This document shows, piece by piece, positions 29,547-38,754 of a stretch of DNA of 64,000 nt. Under the pieces are notes generated by a model. It did no database searches. It had not been told where the DNA came from and was given only the letters and a program-made list of their open reading frames with translations. The stretch is from the NCBI RefSeq assembly GCF_003063375.1, contig NZ_NERY01000001.1, positions 1,054,001 through 1,118,000 on the forward strand, in the 5' to 3' direction. Every line of letters begins with the position of its first letter. Positions within the stretch are counted from its first letter, which is position 1. Source of the stretch: Limnohabitans sp. MMS-10A-178. GTDB taxonomy: Bacteria; Pseudomonadota; Gammaproteobacteria; Burkholderiales; Burkholderiaceae_C. The position numbers and the translations under genes are program-made.

Positions 29547-30047
29547 ATGAATTTGCAAACTGTATTTCTAAAGTGGCTGAGTGTGGCCAGCGTGTTGGTG
29601 TTGTCTGCATTGTTTGCTTTGGCGCCCGCTCAAGCCAAAGAGGCTGCTCTGTTGGCTGAAGATCCGCTGGTTGAAAAGCGCTTGATTCACATTTCTGAAG
29701 AGTTGCGATGCATGGTGTGTCAAAACGAATCGCTGGCTTCTTCGCGCGCAGAGTTGGCCAACGATTTGCGAGAAGAGGTTAGAAAACTCATTCGCGAAGA
29801 TAGAAGTGATTCGCAAATCAAAGAATACTTGGTCACCCGCTATGGCGACTTTGTGTTGTACAAACCAGAAGTGAAGCCGCTCACCTGGGTCTTGTGGTTT
29901 GGTCCCTTTTTGCTGCTGCTGTTGGCCATCGTTGGCATGGCGTATTACTTGCGCCAACGTCAGTCTGCTCAAAATAGCAGGCCTGTTTTGAGCGATGAAG
30001 ACCGACGCAAGGTGCAAGAATTTTTGAAATCTGGAGATAAGCCATGA
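29547..30047 (+). CDS. ccmH: Cytochrome c maturation protein CcmH
   Basis: LRCMVCQNESLASSRAELANDLR LRCxxCQ motif. Confidence 0.95.
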   Translation: MNLQTVFLKWLSVASVLVLSALFALAPAQAKEAALLAEDPLVEKRLIHISEELRCMVCQNESLASSRAELANDLREEVRKLIREDRSDSQIKEYLVTRYGDFVLYKPEVKPLTWVLWFGPFLLLLLAIVGMAYYLRQRQSAQNSRPVLSDEDRRKVQEFLKSGDKP

Positions 30048-31294
30048 ATGCCAGCATGTTGTTTGTGGTCATCGCATTTGGCATTGCGTTGTGCGTCGCT
30101 GCTGTTTTTTTGTGGGTCTTGCTGCGTGAAAGAAAGCCCTTAACCCAAGCCAGCCAAGCCAGTGCCAACGCCAAGGTCTATCGCGATCAAATTTTAGATC
30201 TTGACCGAGAGCACGACAGTGGCCACATCAGTGATGAAGAATGGCAGCAGTCTAGAGATGAGCTAAGCATGCGCTTGCTTGAAGACACATCCGCAGCCGA
30301 TGACCCTGTTGCCAAAACCGAAAAACCTGCTGTGTGGACAGCCGTTGTTTTGGCTGTTGCCTTGCCAATCAGTGCCATGGGCTTCTACATGTGGGTGGGT
30401 GAGCCTGAAGCTTTGAACCCCATGGCGCTCAAATCGCCCGATCAAGTGGATCAAAAAGATTTGGCCAAACTGGCGGAGACCTTGGCTGACAAATTGCAAA
30501 GCCAACCCGAGAATTTACAAGGTTGGGTGATGTTAGGCCGCACCTATCGAACACTGGAAAATTTTGATGCGTCCATCAAAGCCTATGACGCCGCGCTCAA
30601 ACTTTCGGCCGACGACGATTTGCAGTTGGAGCGTATCGAGGTGATGGCCATGCAACGCCAAGGTAATTTTGATGGTGAGCCTTGGCGCGTTATTCGTGAC
30701 ATTTTGCAAAAAGATCCTCAGCATTATGGTGCCTTGCTTACCGCGGGCAGTGCCTCTTATGCTGAAAGAAAGTATGCCGATGCCTTGAAATATTGGGAGC
30801 AAGCTCGCAAGCCTTTAGAGGCCAACCACCCTGACTTGCCTAGTTTGGAGAATGCCATTGCCACGGTGCGTGAGACCATGGGCTTGCCAGCGAAGGCTGC
30901 ATCCACTGGCTCCTCAACGTCTTCAGGCTCTGCTGCTGCTTCCTCAGCACTCAACGTCAGTGGCCAAATCAGTTTGTCTGCTGCACTTAAGGCCAAGACC
31001 AGCCCCAACGATGCTGTCTTTGTCTATGCCACACCCGGCAACGGCGATCGGATGCCATTGGCCATTATGAAGACCACCGTCTCGCAACTGCCACTGAATT
31101 TCACGCTTGACGATTCAACGGCCATGACCCCTGATCGCAAGCTTTCTAACGCAGGTGAAGTGTTCATCAAGGTGCGCGTGTCTAAGTCTGGCAATGCCAT
31201 GCCGCAATCAGGCGATTTGACGGGTGGCAGCGAGGGGCCAGTGAAAGTGGGCTCCAAAGGTTTGAAAATAGAAATCAAGGATCAGATGCCGTGA
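30044..31294 (+). CDS. ccmI: CcmI/CycH TPR-containing cytochrome c biogenesis protein
   Basis: Two N-terminal TM segments, TPR region LQGWVMLGRTYRTLENFDASIKAYDAAL; end of ccm operon. Confidence 0.92.
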   Translation: MNASMLFVVIAFGIALCVAAVFLWVLLRERKPLTQASQASANAKVYRDQILDLDREHDSGHISDEEWQQSRDELSMRLLEDTSAADDPVAKTEKPAVWTAVVLAVALPISAMGFYMWVGEPEALNPMALKSPDQVDQKDLAKLAETLADKLQSQPENLQGWVMLGRTYRTLENFDASIKAYDAALKLSADDDLQLERIEVMAMQRQGNFDGEPWRVIRDILQKDPQHYGALLTAGSASYAERKYADALKYWEQARKPLEANHPDLPSLENAIATVRETMGLPAKAASTGSSTSSGSAAASSALNVSGQISLSAALKAKTSPNDAVFVYATPGNGDRMPLAIMKTTVSQLPLNFTLDDSTAMTPDRKLSNAGEVFIKVRVSKSGNAMPQSGDLTGGSEGPVKVGSKGLKIEIKDQMP

Positions 31295-31335
31295 TGTTGG
31301 CCTTTTGAGAATAGGCCACACTCAAGTTAGAGTCA

Positions 31336-33030
31336 TCAAGCACCACAAGCTTGTTTGAGAATAGCTTCAGCTTGAGTGGTATCGGCACCTCGCCAAGCCA
31401 CAATTTGATCGGGCCTGATCAGTACCAAGTTGGCTTCATAGAGTTGCGCCAAGTCGTTCGAAGCGTGCTTGACCACTTTCAAATCTAGTTTGAGTTTTGC
31501 AGCAGCTTCCACAAACGCTCTCACATCTGAATATGGCTCACCCAGGCTCAATAAAGTCCATTCAAAATTGAAACTGTCGAACAGAGAACTGCCATCGGGT
31601 AGCCATGCGTGCGGAGGGCGTCCACCGGGGCATGCGCTGGGTGTGTAGGTGTTGGCTGCATCTTCAGGCGGCTGTGTGCCATCGGCAACAATGAGAGGCG
31701 ATTGGTCGTAGCGGCCACCAAAAGTCACGCCGGGAATGTTGAACTCTCTGCGCACATGGCCGTTCAAATAATCGGACGCAATGCTTCGAGCGTGTTCGCC
31801 TTCGGGGGAGGCTTCTTCTAAACGGGTGTCTGCATCAAACAGTCCAATGGAGTCGGCAAACTGGCGTGCATACGTGGTGTTGCGAATGGCCAAAGGCTTA
31901 CGTTCAAGCTCGTAACTGTTGAGCAATTGTGGTTGCGCCTGGCCTTTCAGCACAGCCGCCAATTTCCATCCCAAATTGACAGCGTCTTCTACGGCTGTGT
32001 TGTAGCCTAAGCCGCCTGTGGGTGTGAACAAGTGAACCGCGTCACCTCCCAAAAAAACATGACCCTTCTGGAATGACTCGGCCACCAAAGCGTGGCCTGC
32101 AAGCCATGTGGCCATGGAAAGAATTTCAATGTCGATAGTCTGTCCGAAGGCCAGTGAAAACAGTCGCTTGGCATCTTCTGCAGTGAGTGCCTCTGTGCTG
32201 GCATCGTCTGACATTTGAACGTGAAACGCAAATTCACTTTCGCCATCCACCGACATGATGAAGGCCCGCAATTCTGGGTTGACAGCCACATACATCCAAG
32301 CTCGGTCGTTTGGGTTGCGCGGGTAAAACTGCGGTGCTTTGAGGTAGACGGCCAGCATTTTGCCGCCCATGAAGTTTCGTTTGAAACCCGTTGCACCACC
32401 CCAAGGTATTTGAAGATGATGCCTAATAGAACTGCGAGCGCCGTCAGCGCCAATCAAGTAGTTCGCATGAACTTGAATTCTTTCTGGCGTGGTTGATGCG
32501 TTTTGACTTGATTCATTCACACGTTCAATCAGGGCTTGAATGGGCTTTGTGGCCTTGTCAACACTGCTGTCGCTAAATGACTCAAGCTTCCAGCCATAGC
32601 GAATGTCGTTGCTTGCAAATTCTTCTGCGTGCTTTCGAAGGCACACTTCGACAAATTTTTGTGAAACACGGTGAGGCAGTTCTGCCGCGCTCCATGACCC
32701 CGACATGGCCTTGATGGCTTGGGGTGCAGCAGCGGCCGTGGGCAACCTGAGCCTGGCAAGCTCTGTGCCACTGAAGCGGGTGAGGTATGCAATATCGGTA
32801 GGATGATGTGGCGGCAGACCTTGCGCGCGAATTTCGTTGGCAAAACCCAAACGCCTAAAGTGCTCCATGGTTCGTGCTTGGGTGGCATTGGCTTGTGGGT
32901 TGAATGCTGTGCTGGGTTTGGGGTCGACCAGCAGGCACCGAATGTTTCTTCGACCCAGTTCGTTGGCAAGCATCAGACCAAACGGTCCGCCGCCCGCAAT
33001 CAGCACATTGGTTTCAATAGATTGAGTCAT
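31336..33030 (-). CDS. FAD-dependent monooxygenase (PheA/TfdB/MhpA-like)
   Basis: VLIAGGGPFGLMLANELGRR; GDAVHLFTPTGGLGYNTAVEDAVNLGWKLAAVLKG. Confidence 0.9.
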   Translation of the reverse strand: MTQSIETNVLIAGGGPFGLMLANELGRRNIRCLLVDPKPSTAFNPQANATQARTMEHFRRLGFANEIRAQGLPPHHPTDIAYLTRFSGTELARLRLPTAAAAPQAIKAMSGSWSAAELPHRVSQKFVEVCLRKHAEEFASNDIRYGWKLESFSDSSVDKATKPIQALIERVNESSQNASTTPERIQVHANYLIGADGARSSIRHHLQIPWGGATGFKRNFMGGKMLAVYLKAPQFYPRNPNDRAWMYVAVNPELRAFIMSVDGESEFAFHVQMSDDASTEALTAEDAKRLFSLAFGQTIDIEILSMATWLAGHALVAESFQKGHVFLGGDAVHLFTPTGGLGYNTAVEDAVNLGWKLAAVLKGQAQPQLLNSYELERKPLAIRNTTYARQFADSIGLFDADTRLEEASPEGEHARSIASDYLNGHVRREFNIPGVTFGGRYDQSPLIVADGTQPPEDAANTYTPSACPGGRPPHAWLPDGSSLFDSFNFEWTLLSLGEPYSDVRAFVEAAAKLKLDLKVVKHASNDLAQLYEANLVLIRPDQIVAWRGADTTQAEAILKQACGA

Positions 33031-33253
33031 ATCATTCAGTTGAAATTTTGGCGCCACGAATGAAGCTCAACCATTGGTTTGTAGTGTGTTTGCATGGCTG
33101 CGATTATGACAACTCTAGCGAAGCTTTTCTTGGGGTTTATCCCGTCTCAATTCAGCGCTTTAGGTGACTTGTCCGTAAAATCAAACGCGCTAGTATTTAT
33201 CAATACAAAGACAACAAAGACAACTAACCTCCAATCCAACAGGAAACATCAGC

Positions 33254-34270
33254 ATGCAACTTAGAAAATTTGTGACAAGCGCCAGCAAAGTCGCTGGCTT
33301 TTCATCTACGCTAGGGCTTGTCATGGCGTTGAGTTTGCAGTTTGTGCCTGGCGTAGCCCAGAGTCAAACAAGCTTCCCCAGCCGTCCAGTCAACTTGATC
33401 GTGCCCGTGCCCCCAGGCGGCATTTTGGACACCGTGGCCCGCATGGTGGTGCCTCCAATGACTCAAACTTTGGGGCAGCCCGTGGTGATTGACAACAAGG
33501 CGGGCGCCAGTGGCAACATTGCGGCCAGTTTTGTGGCCAAGTCGGCACCAGACGGCCACAACCTGCTGGTTGGGTATTCCATGTTTCACGTGGGCAATCC
33601 CTCCATGTTTCCCAACCTCACTTGGGACCCGCTGCGCGACTTCACCCCTGTGGGCATGCTGGTTGTATCGCCGCATGTGATGGCTGTTCACCCCTCCGTG
33701 CCTGCCAAAACCCTGCGTGAATTCGTCGATTTGGCGCGTGCCAATCCAGGCAAACTTAACTACGCCACATCGGGCAACGGCTCGGTGCCGCACGTGGGTG
33801 TGGAATTGTTCAAGCAGCAAAACAATGTCTTTATCACCCACATTCCTTACCGAGGCGCGGGCCCGGCCATGTTGGACGTCGTGGCGGGCAATGTGCAAAT
33901 GACTGTGGCCACACCGCCGTCATTGGTCAGCTTTGTGCAGTCTGGCAAGATGCGCCCATTGGCAGTGGCTGCCAGCAAGCGAATTCCCTTGATGCCTGAT
34001 GTCCCCACAGCTGCCGAAGCAGGTTTTCCAGGTTTTGAACTCGAAGCTTGGGTAGCGCTCTTTGCACCCATGGGTACGCCCCCCGCTACTGTGCAAAAAC
34101 TCACTGAGGCTGTGAAGCTGGCCATGGAGTCGCTCAGCGTGCGCAAGTCTGCTGAAGCGGCGGGTGTTGAAATTCGCTATATGCCGCCCGCTCAGCTCGA
34201 TTCCGTGGTTCGCAAAGATATTCAGTACTGGTCCAAAGTTATCAAGACTGCCAACATCCGTGCCGACTAA
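33254..34270 (+). CDS. Tripartite tricarboxylate transporter substrate-binding protein (Bug/TctC family)
   Basis: FPSRPVNLIVPVPPGGILDTVARMV; VVIDNKAGASGNIAA; signal peptide. Confidence 0.93.
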   Translation: MQLRKFVTSASKVAGFSSTLGLVMALSLQFVPGVAQSQTSFPSRPVNLIVPVPPGGILDTVARMVVPPMTQTLGQPVVIDNKAGASGNIAASFVAKSAPDGHNLLVGYSMFHVGNPSMFPNLTWDPLRDFTPVGMLVVSPHVMAVHPSVPAKTLREFVDLARANPGKLNYATSGNGSVPHVGVELFKQQNNVFITHIPYRGAGPAMLDVVAGNVQMTVATPPSLVSFVQSGKMRPLAVAASKRIPLMPDVPTAAEAGFPGFELEAWVALFAPMGTPPATVQKLTEAVKLAMESLSVRKSAEAAGVEIRYMPPAQLDSVVRKDIQYWSKVIKTANIRAD

Positions 34271-34318
34271 GTACTTAGAACTTTTACAGCGCTTTCTTTA
34301 TTCACCGATCATCTTGAT

Positions 34319-35005
34319 ATGACCACTCAAAATTCTTCTGCATCATTTGTGCAGCGCGCCTTGGCGCTTGACTGCGCCGCTTTAAGCGACGCGCTCGACC
34401 GATCTGGCGTGGCGGGCCAGTGTTATCAAATCAAGGCTTGCGATCCAAAGTTTCGAATGGCTGGCCACGCTTACACCGTGTTGTACCGCCCTGCAGCCCA
34501 TGGCGAGGAAGGCCATGTGGGCGACTTCATTGACGATGTAGAACCAGGCAGTGTGATTGTGATTGACAACCGGGGCCATGACCACATGACCACCTGGGGA
34601 AACATTCTCACAGAGATGGCTCATCAGCGAAAAATGGCCGGCACAGTGATTGACGGCATTAACCGTGACGTTGCTTTGTGCAGCGAGCTTAACTATCCAA
34701 TTTACAGTCGAGGCAGCTGGATGCGCACCGGCAAGGGGCGTATTCAATTGGCAGGTTTGCAAGTGCCTGTGCAAATTGGGGGCGTGACGGTATACCCAGG
34801 TGATTTGCTTCGCGGCGATGCTGACGGTGTGGTTGTGATTCCCAAAGCTTTGCAAGATCAAGTGCTGGGATATGCGGAGGAAATTACGCGCAAAGAAAAC
34901 ATTGTGCGTGCGGCTATTCGTTCAGGCATGCGAATGGACGAGGCAAGACGGCAAAACCATTATCATGTTCTGCAAAGTCCAGATTACAAAAAGATAGCGG
35001 GATAA
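34319..35005 (+). CDS. RraA-like / HMG aldolase family protein
   Basis: VIDGINRDVA, PVQIGGVTVYPGDLLRGDADGVVVIP. Confidence 0.88.
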   Translation: MTTQNSSASFVQRALALDCAALSDALDRSGVAGQCYQIKACDPKFRMAGHAYTVLYRPAAHGEEGHVGDFIDDVEPGSVIVIDNRGHDHMTTWGNILTEMAHQRKMAGTVIDGINRDVALCSELNYPIYSRGSWMRTGKGRIQLAGLQVPVQIGGVTVYPGDLLRGDADGVVVIPKALQDQVLGYAEEITRKENIVRAAIRSGMRMDEARRQNHYHVLQSPDYKKIAG

Positions 35006-35048
35006 AGCGGTCTGGTCTGAATGTGTGACAAACGAACGAACTTTCAAA

Positions 35049-36566
35049 ATGTCTTCTCAGAAATTGTTGATGTTCAGATCACGTGCCATTTTGATGTGCA
35101 CCTTGGGACTTTTTTTGGTTGGATGCGGCGGCGGTAGCGGCGGCCAAGACAACTCAGCTTCAGCTAGGCCACCTACCTCAAGGGAGTTGGCTCAAATTTG
35201 TACGAAGGACAGCCCTTACGCGGCCAAGTCTTCCAAACCCAGCCAGCAAGGTGAATTGGCTGATGAAAAAAAATGGGTCAAGGCCTATATGTCTGAAAGA
35301 TACCTTTGGTACAAGGACATACCAAATATCAATGAAAACGATTCTCGCTACAACGTACTAAAGGGTGGCGTCATAGATGTTTGGAACTCACTGCTCAATT
35401 ACTTCAATGATTCCAAAACGCCTCTTAAAACTGCCATAGGCACTTTGGTCGATAAGTTCAGTTTCATCATTGACTCTACGGAGTGGAACAACTTTGTTGA
35501 AAGCAGTTTGCGCGGCTACGGCTTCATGCTCAAAACCAGCACCCAAGCGGGTCAGAAGGTTTTAACTTTGGCCTATGTTTATCCAAATTCGCCTGCCAAA
35601 AATGCAGGTTTGGCCAGGGGAGATCAAATCATCAGCATTGACGGTGCATCCGTCAATGACACAAGCGCTGAAGCGACCAGCATCTTCAATGAAGGTTTAC
35701 GGCCCACCAAAGTTGCGCCGCATCAATTCCAAATATTGAGAGCTGGCCAGACCCTCAATGTGACCATGCAGGCAGAAGTCATTACCTTGCAGCAAGTTGA
35801 GTACAAAGTTTTGAATGTGGGTTCGCAGAAAATTGGGTACTTACTTTTTAACAGCCATGTTCCCGGTGCTGAGGCTTATCTGATTCAAGCCATGACCTAT
35901 TTCAAACAACAGGCCATTTCCGATCTGGTGGTCGATTTGCGATACAACGGGGGTGGCTATTTGGCCATTGCCAATGCCTTGGCGTATTCGGTGGCTGGCA
36001 GAGAAAAAGCGCAAGGCAAAGTTTTTGAGTGGACTCAATTTTCCGACAAACGAAGTTCAGAAAACTACGCCATGTACTTCAACAGCTTTGGCCTGAATAA
36101 CCAAGCTTATCCCTCATTGGGCTTGGCCAAAATTTATGTGTTGGCAAGCAGTGGAACTTGCTCTGCCAGTGAGTCATTCATCAACGGTCTGCGCGGCATT
36201 GATGTACAAGTGGAGTTGATTGGCGGCACCACGTGCGGCAAACCTTATGGGTTTTATCCCCAAGACAATTGCGGCATCACCTATGGCGCCATGGAAATGG
36301 AAGGTGTGAACGCCAAATTTGAAGGTCGATTCTCTGATGGTATGACGCCTCAGTGCACGGTTCTCGATGATTTGAGTCGTCCATTGGGCGATGCTTCCGA
36401 GGGCATGTTGTCAGTTGCCATCAAGAGAATGCAAGGGCAGTCATGCAGCCAAGCTGCGGGGCTTGCCATCGGCTCGCAAGACTTATTGGGCATGGGGCTT
36501 CGAGATCAGGGCGTTTTGCTCAGGCCTGATTGGCAAAACAACAAGTTTTTACAAGCTAAGCCTTGA
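35049..36566 (+). CDS. S41 family C-terminal processing-like peptidase, lipoprotein with PDZ domain
   Basis: Lipobox FLVGC followed by GGGSGG; PDZ-like PAKNAGLARGDQIISIDG; VVDLRYNGGG and SSGTCSASESFINGLRG. Confidence 0.88.
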   Translation: MSSQKLLMFRSRAILMCTLGLFLVGCGGGSGGQDNSASARPPTSRELAQICTKDSPYAAKSSKPSQQGELADEKKWVKAYMSERYLWYKDIPNINENDSRYNVLKGGVIDVWNSLLNYFNDSKTPLKTAIGTLVDKFSFIIDSTEWNNFVESSLRGYGFMLKTSTQAGQKVLTLAYVYPNSPAKNAGLARGDQIISIDGASVNDTSAEATSIFNEGLRPTKVAPHQFQILRAGQTLNVTMQAEVITLQQVEYKVLNVGSQKIGYLLFNSHVPGAEAYLIQAMTYFKQQAISDLVVDLRYNGGGYLAIANALAYSVAGREKAQGKVFEWTQFSDKRSSENYAMYFNSFGLNNQAYPSLGLAKIYVLASSGTCSASESFINGLRGIDVQVELIGGTTCGKPYGFYPQDNCGITYGAMEMEGVNAKFEGRFSDGMTPQCTVLDDLSRPLGDASEGMLSVAIKRMQGQSCSQAAGLAIGSQDLLGMGLRDQGVLLRPDWQNNKFLQAKP

Positions 36567-36617
36567 AACAGTTTTGGTGCTGGCCCATGTGAAAAGGTGG
36601 GTGGACAAATTAGAAAG

Positions 36618-36638
36618 GCCCCGTAAGGGGCTTTTTTT
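36618..36638 (+). terminator. Rho-independent terminator after the S41 peptidase gene
   Basis: GCCCC-GTAA-GGGGC followed by TTTTTTT. Confidence 0.8.
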
Positions 36639-36647
36639 ATGATCCGT

Positions 36648-36735
36648 TGGCGGAAGCGGTGAGATTCGAACTCACGGACCCTTTCGAGCCGCCGGTTTTC
36701 AAGACCGGTGCAATCGACCACTCTGCCACACTTCC
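36648..36735 (-). tRNA. tRNA-Ser (anticodon TGA)
   Basis: Minus strand GGAAGTGTGGCAGAGTGGTCGATTGCACCGGTCTTGAAAACCGG...GGTCCGTGAGTTCGAATCTCACCGCTTCCGCCA, long variable arm. Confidence 0.95.
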
Positions 36736-36796
36736 TGCGGGAGGAATTGTAACCTCGTTCTAAGCCCATTTTGGGGCAGAGTACGAAGGGCGGGGA

Positions 36797-36825
36797 AAAT
36801 TAATGTTGATCTGACCCCAATTAAA
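36797..36825 (-). repeat. REP/RAYT-type motif copy 2 (inverted relative to copy 1)
   Basis: Minus strand TTTAATTGGGGTCAGATCAACATTAATTT; 19-nt identity with 4881-4899. Confidence 0.55.
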
Positions 36826-36847
36826 TGAGCATGCTTTGGGTTTCGAT

Positions 36848-37103
36848 TTAGGCAATGGCTTCGAGTGGAAGCCATTCAAGCCGAGTGTTGGGCGCCAATG
36901 TGGCAGTCACTTGCTAAAGTGCAGGCTTGCCGCCCGATTTGTAAAAGCGCGTTGCGCCGGGGGTGCTGATCAAGCCATGCGCACCCTCGCCAACTGTGAC
37001 CTGAATATCCAGAGTGTCGCCCCCAACCAAGCCGCCAGGTGGATGCACCAGCACGCTGTGATTCAAGGGTGTAATCGAGTTTGAGATCTGCGCGCCATGC
37101 CAT
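36848..37103 (-). pseudogene. ureD: Degenerate urease accessory protein UreD (N-terminal remnant with internal deletion, frameshift, premature stop and truncation)
   Basis: Frame 1: [16 protein letters not shown]; next frame: [67 protein letters not shown]; characteristic UreD motifs. Confidence 0.85.
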
Positions 37104-37108
37104 GGTGA

Positions 37109-38743
37109 TCAGTGTTCTTTAGAAGCTGATTGCTGAAGGGCAATCAAGGTCCAGAGCTTTTTGTCTGTTTCCGTCAAACGTTCTGAGCTGTCAACAGCCG
37201 CGTGGAACTTGTCTTGGTCGGTCAGCAAGCTGAGTTGTCTGACTTGGCCTAACAAGTGTTTGAAGTGTTCAATGGTGTGGTCTGTATTGGCTGCTATTTT
37301 ATGCAGCGGTAAAGTCGCTACATCGTCCATCAATTCACGTTCTCGCTTGGCCTTTTCAATTAAGAGTTTGACTTCTTCATCACTCAAGTGCAAGCGCTTG
37401 GCTTCTGTTTTGATGTACAGAGCCTCTTCTTCGTCAATATTACCATCTGACAGCATTTCGAAAAGCTTGTTCACCAAGGCTTCGCGGTCCGATTTAAGTT
37501 GGTCACTGAAAGCAGAAGACAAAAGCGCAGCAGGGATGGCAAAAATACCAATGCCGATCAAAGCTAGCACAATGGTCATAGCGCGGCCAGCGGGTGTGAC
37601 GGGTGAAATATCGCCGTAACCCACAGAGGCCAGAGTGATCACCGCCCAGTAAATGGATTGGGGAATGTTCTCAAACTTTTCGGGCTGCGCTTCGTGCTCA
37701 AACAAATAGCCCAAGCTGGCGGTCATCACCACCAGCAACAACATGATGAAGGCCGAGGCGGCCATCACAGGCCATTCGCGAGCGATCACTTTCATCAGTG
37801 ATTGTGTAGCACCCGTATAGCGCGTGAGCTTGAGCAATCGAAGCAACCGGAACACTCGCATGAATCGCAAGTCAATCAGGTGGTGCAAGAACACCTCTAA
37901 GAAGAAAGGAGCAATGGCCAACAAGTCGATGATGGACGAGGTGGATTTGGCCATTTTGAGCCTTCCCGCAACGGCCTTCTTGTACCCAGGCTCTTCAACG
38001 CAACAGTACATGCGCAAGGTGTATTCCAGCGTGAAGATGGACACCGCAATGGCATCCAGAATGAGGAACTCCATGTTCAGTAAGTAATGAACGCTGTGCA
38101 CAGATTCCAAGATCACGGCCAACACCGAGACGATCACCCAGACCACAATGAAAGAGTCATAAAGGTTGTGCAACTCGCCACCGTAGGCACTGGGAAATAC
38201 AAGAGCATGCACGCGCTGGCGGAAGGTTCGCCCTTCGTTGGCAATTTTGAATGCTTTGTAAGCCGGAATTAAAACTCGAAAGAGTTTCAAGATTCGCAGC
38301 AGTCGCAAGAATCGAAGGTAGCGCAAGTCAATGGAAATAAAGGCTTGCAAAAAGAACGGCAGGATGGCAATCAAATCAATGATGGCAAAGGGGCTGGTGG
38401 CATATTTGGCCCGCGCGAATCGGTGCTTTTTAAACTCTTCGTCTTCGGGCGCTAGGTAGAAACGAACCAAGTACTCAATGGTGAAAATGACCACTGAGGC
38501 CACGTCAAAGTAATGAAACCAGGTTGAATAAATTGCATTGATGGCAGGAACGTGCTCGAAGATCAGCACGAACAAATTGGCCACAATCAAGATGGCAATC
38601 CACCTGTCGATGGTTTTTTGATAATTGCCCTCAATGTGAGGGTTTAACAGCCAAGCATAAAGCCATTGCCGAAAGGGTAAATCGCTCGAAATGTGGGTTT
38701 CGTGGTCGGTGATGAGTTGGGCTTCTAAGTCATTGATTTGCAT
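37109..38743 (-). CDS. Voltage-gated ion channel with two tandem S1-S4 domains, one S5-P-S6 pore and a C-terminal TerB-like domain
   Basis: Two arginine-repeat S4 helices (DLRYLRFLRLLRILKLFRV and DLRFMRVFRLLRLLKLTRY); pore TLASVGYGDISP; tail DGNIDEEEALYIKTEAKRLHLSDEEVKLLIEKA. Confidence 0.88.
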   Translation of the reverse strand: MQINDLEAQLITDHETHISSDLPFRQWLYAWLLNPHIEGNYQKTIDRWIAILIVANLFVLIFEHVPAINAIYSTWFHYFDVASVVIFTIEYLVRFYLAPEDEEFKKHRFARAKYATSPFAIIDLIAILPFFLQAFISIDLRYLRFLRLLRILKLFRVLIPAYKAFKIANEGRTFRQRVHALVFPSAYGGELHNLYDSFIVVWVIVSVLAVILESVHSVHYLLNMEFLILDAIAVSIFTLEYTLRMYCCVEEPGYKKAVAGRLKMAKSTSSIIDLLAIAPFFLEVFLHHLIDLRFMRVFRLLRLLKLTRYTGATQSLMKVIAREWPVMAASAFIMLLLVVMTASLGYLFEHEAQPEKFENIPQSIYWAVITLASVGYGDISPVTPAGRAMTIVLALIGIGIFAIPAALLSSAFSDQLKSDREALVNKLFEMLSDGNIDEEEALYIKTEAKRLHLSDEEVKLLIEKAKRERELMDDVATLPLHKIAANTDHTIEHFKHLLGQVRQLSLLTDQDKFHAAVDSSERLTETDKKLWTLIALQQSASKEH

Positions 38744-38754
38744 GATCGTGTTCC

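Noticed and set aside
31298-31320. TGGCCT/AGGCCA hairpin after ccmI
   Set aside because: Short stem without a poly-T tail
36836-37084. 82-aa plus-strand ORF
   Set aside because: Antisense to the ureD remnant, which explains the region better
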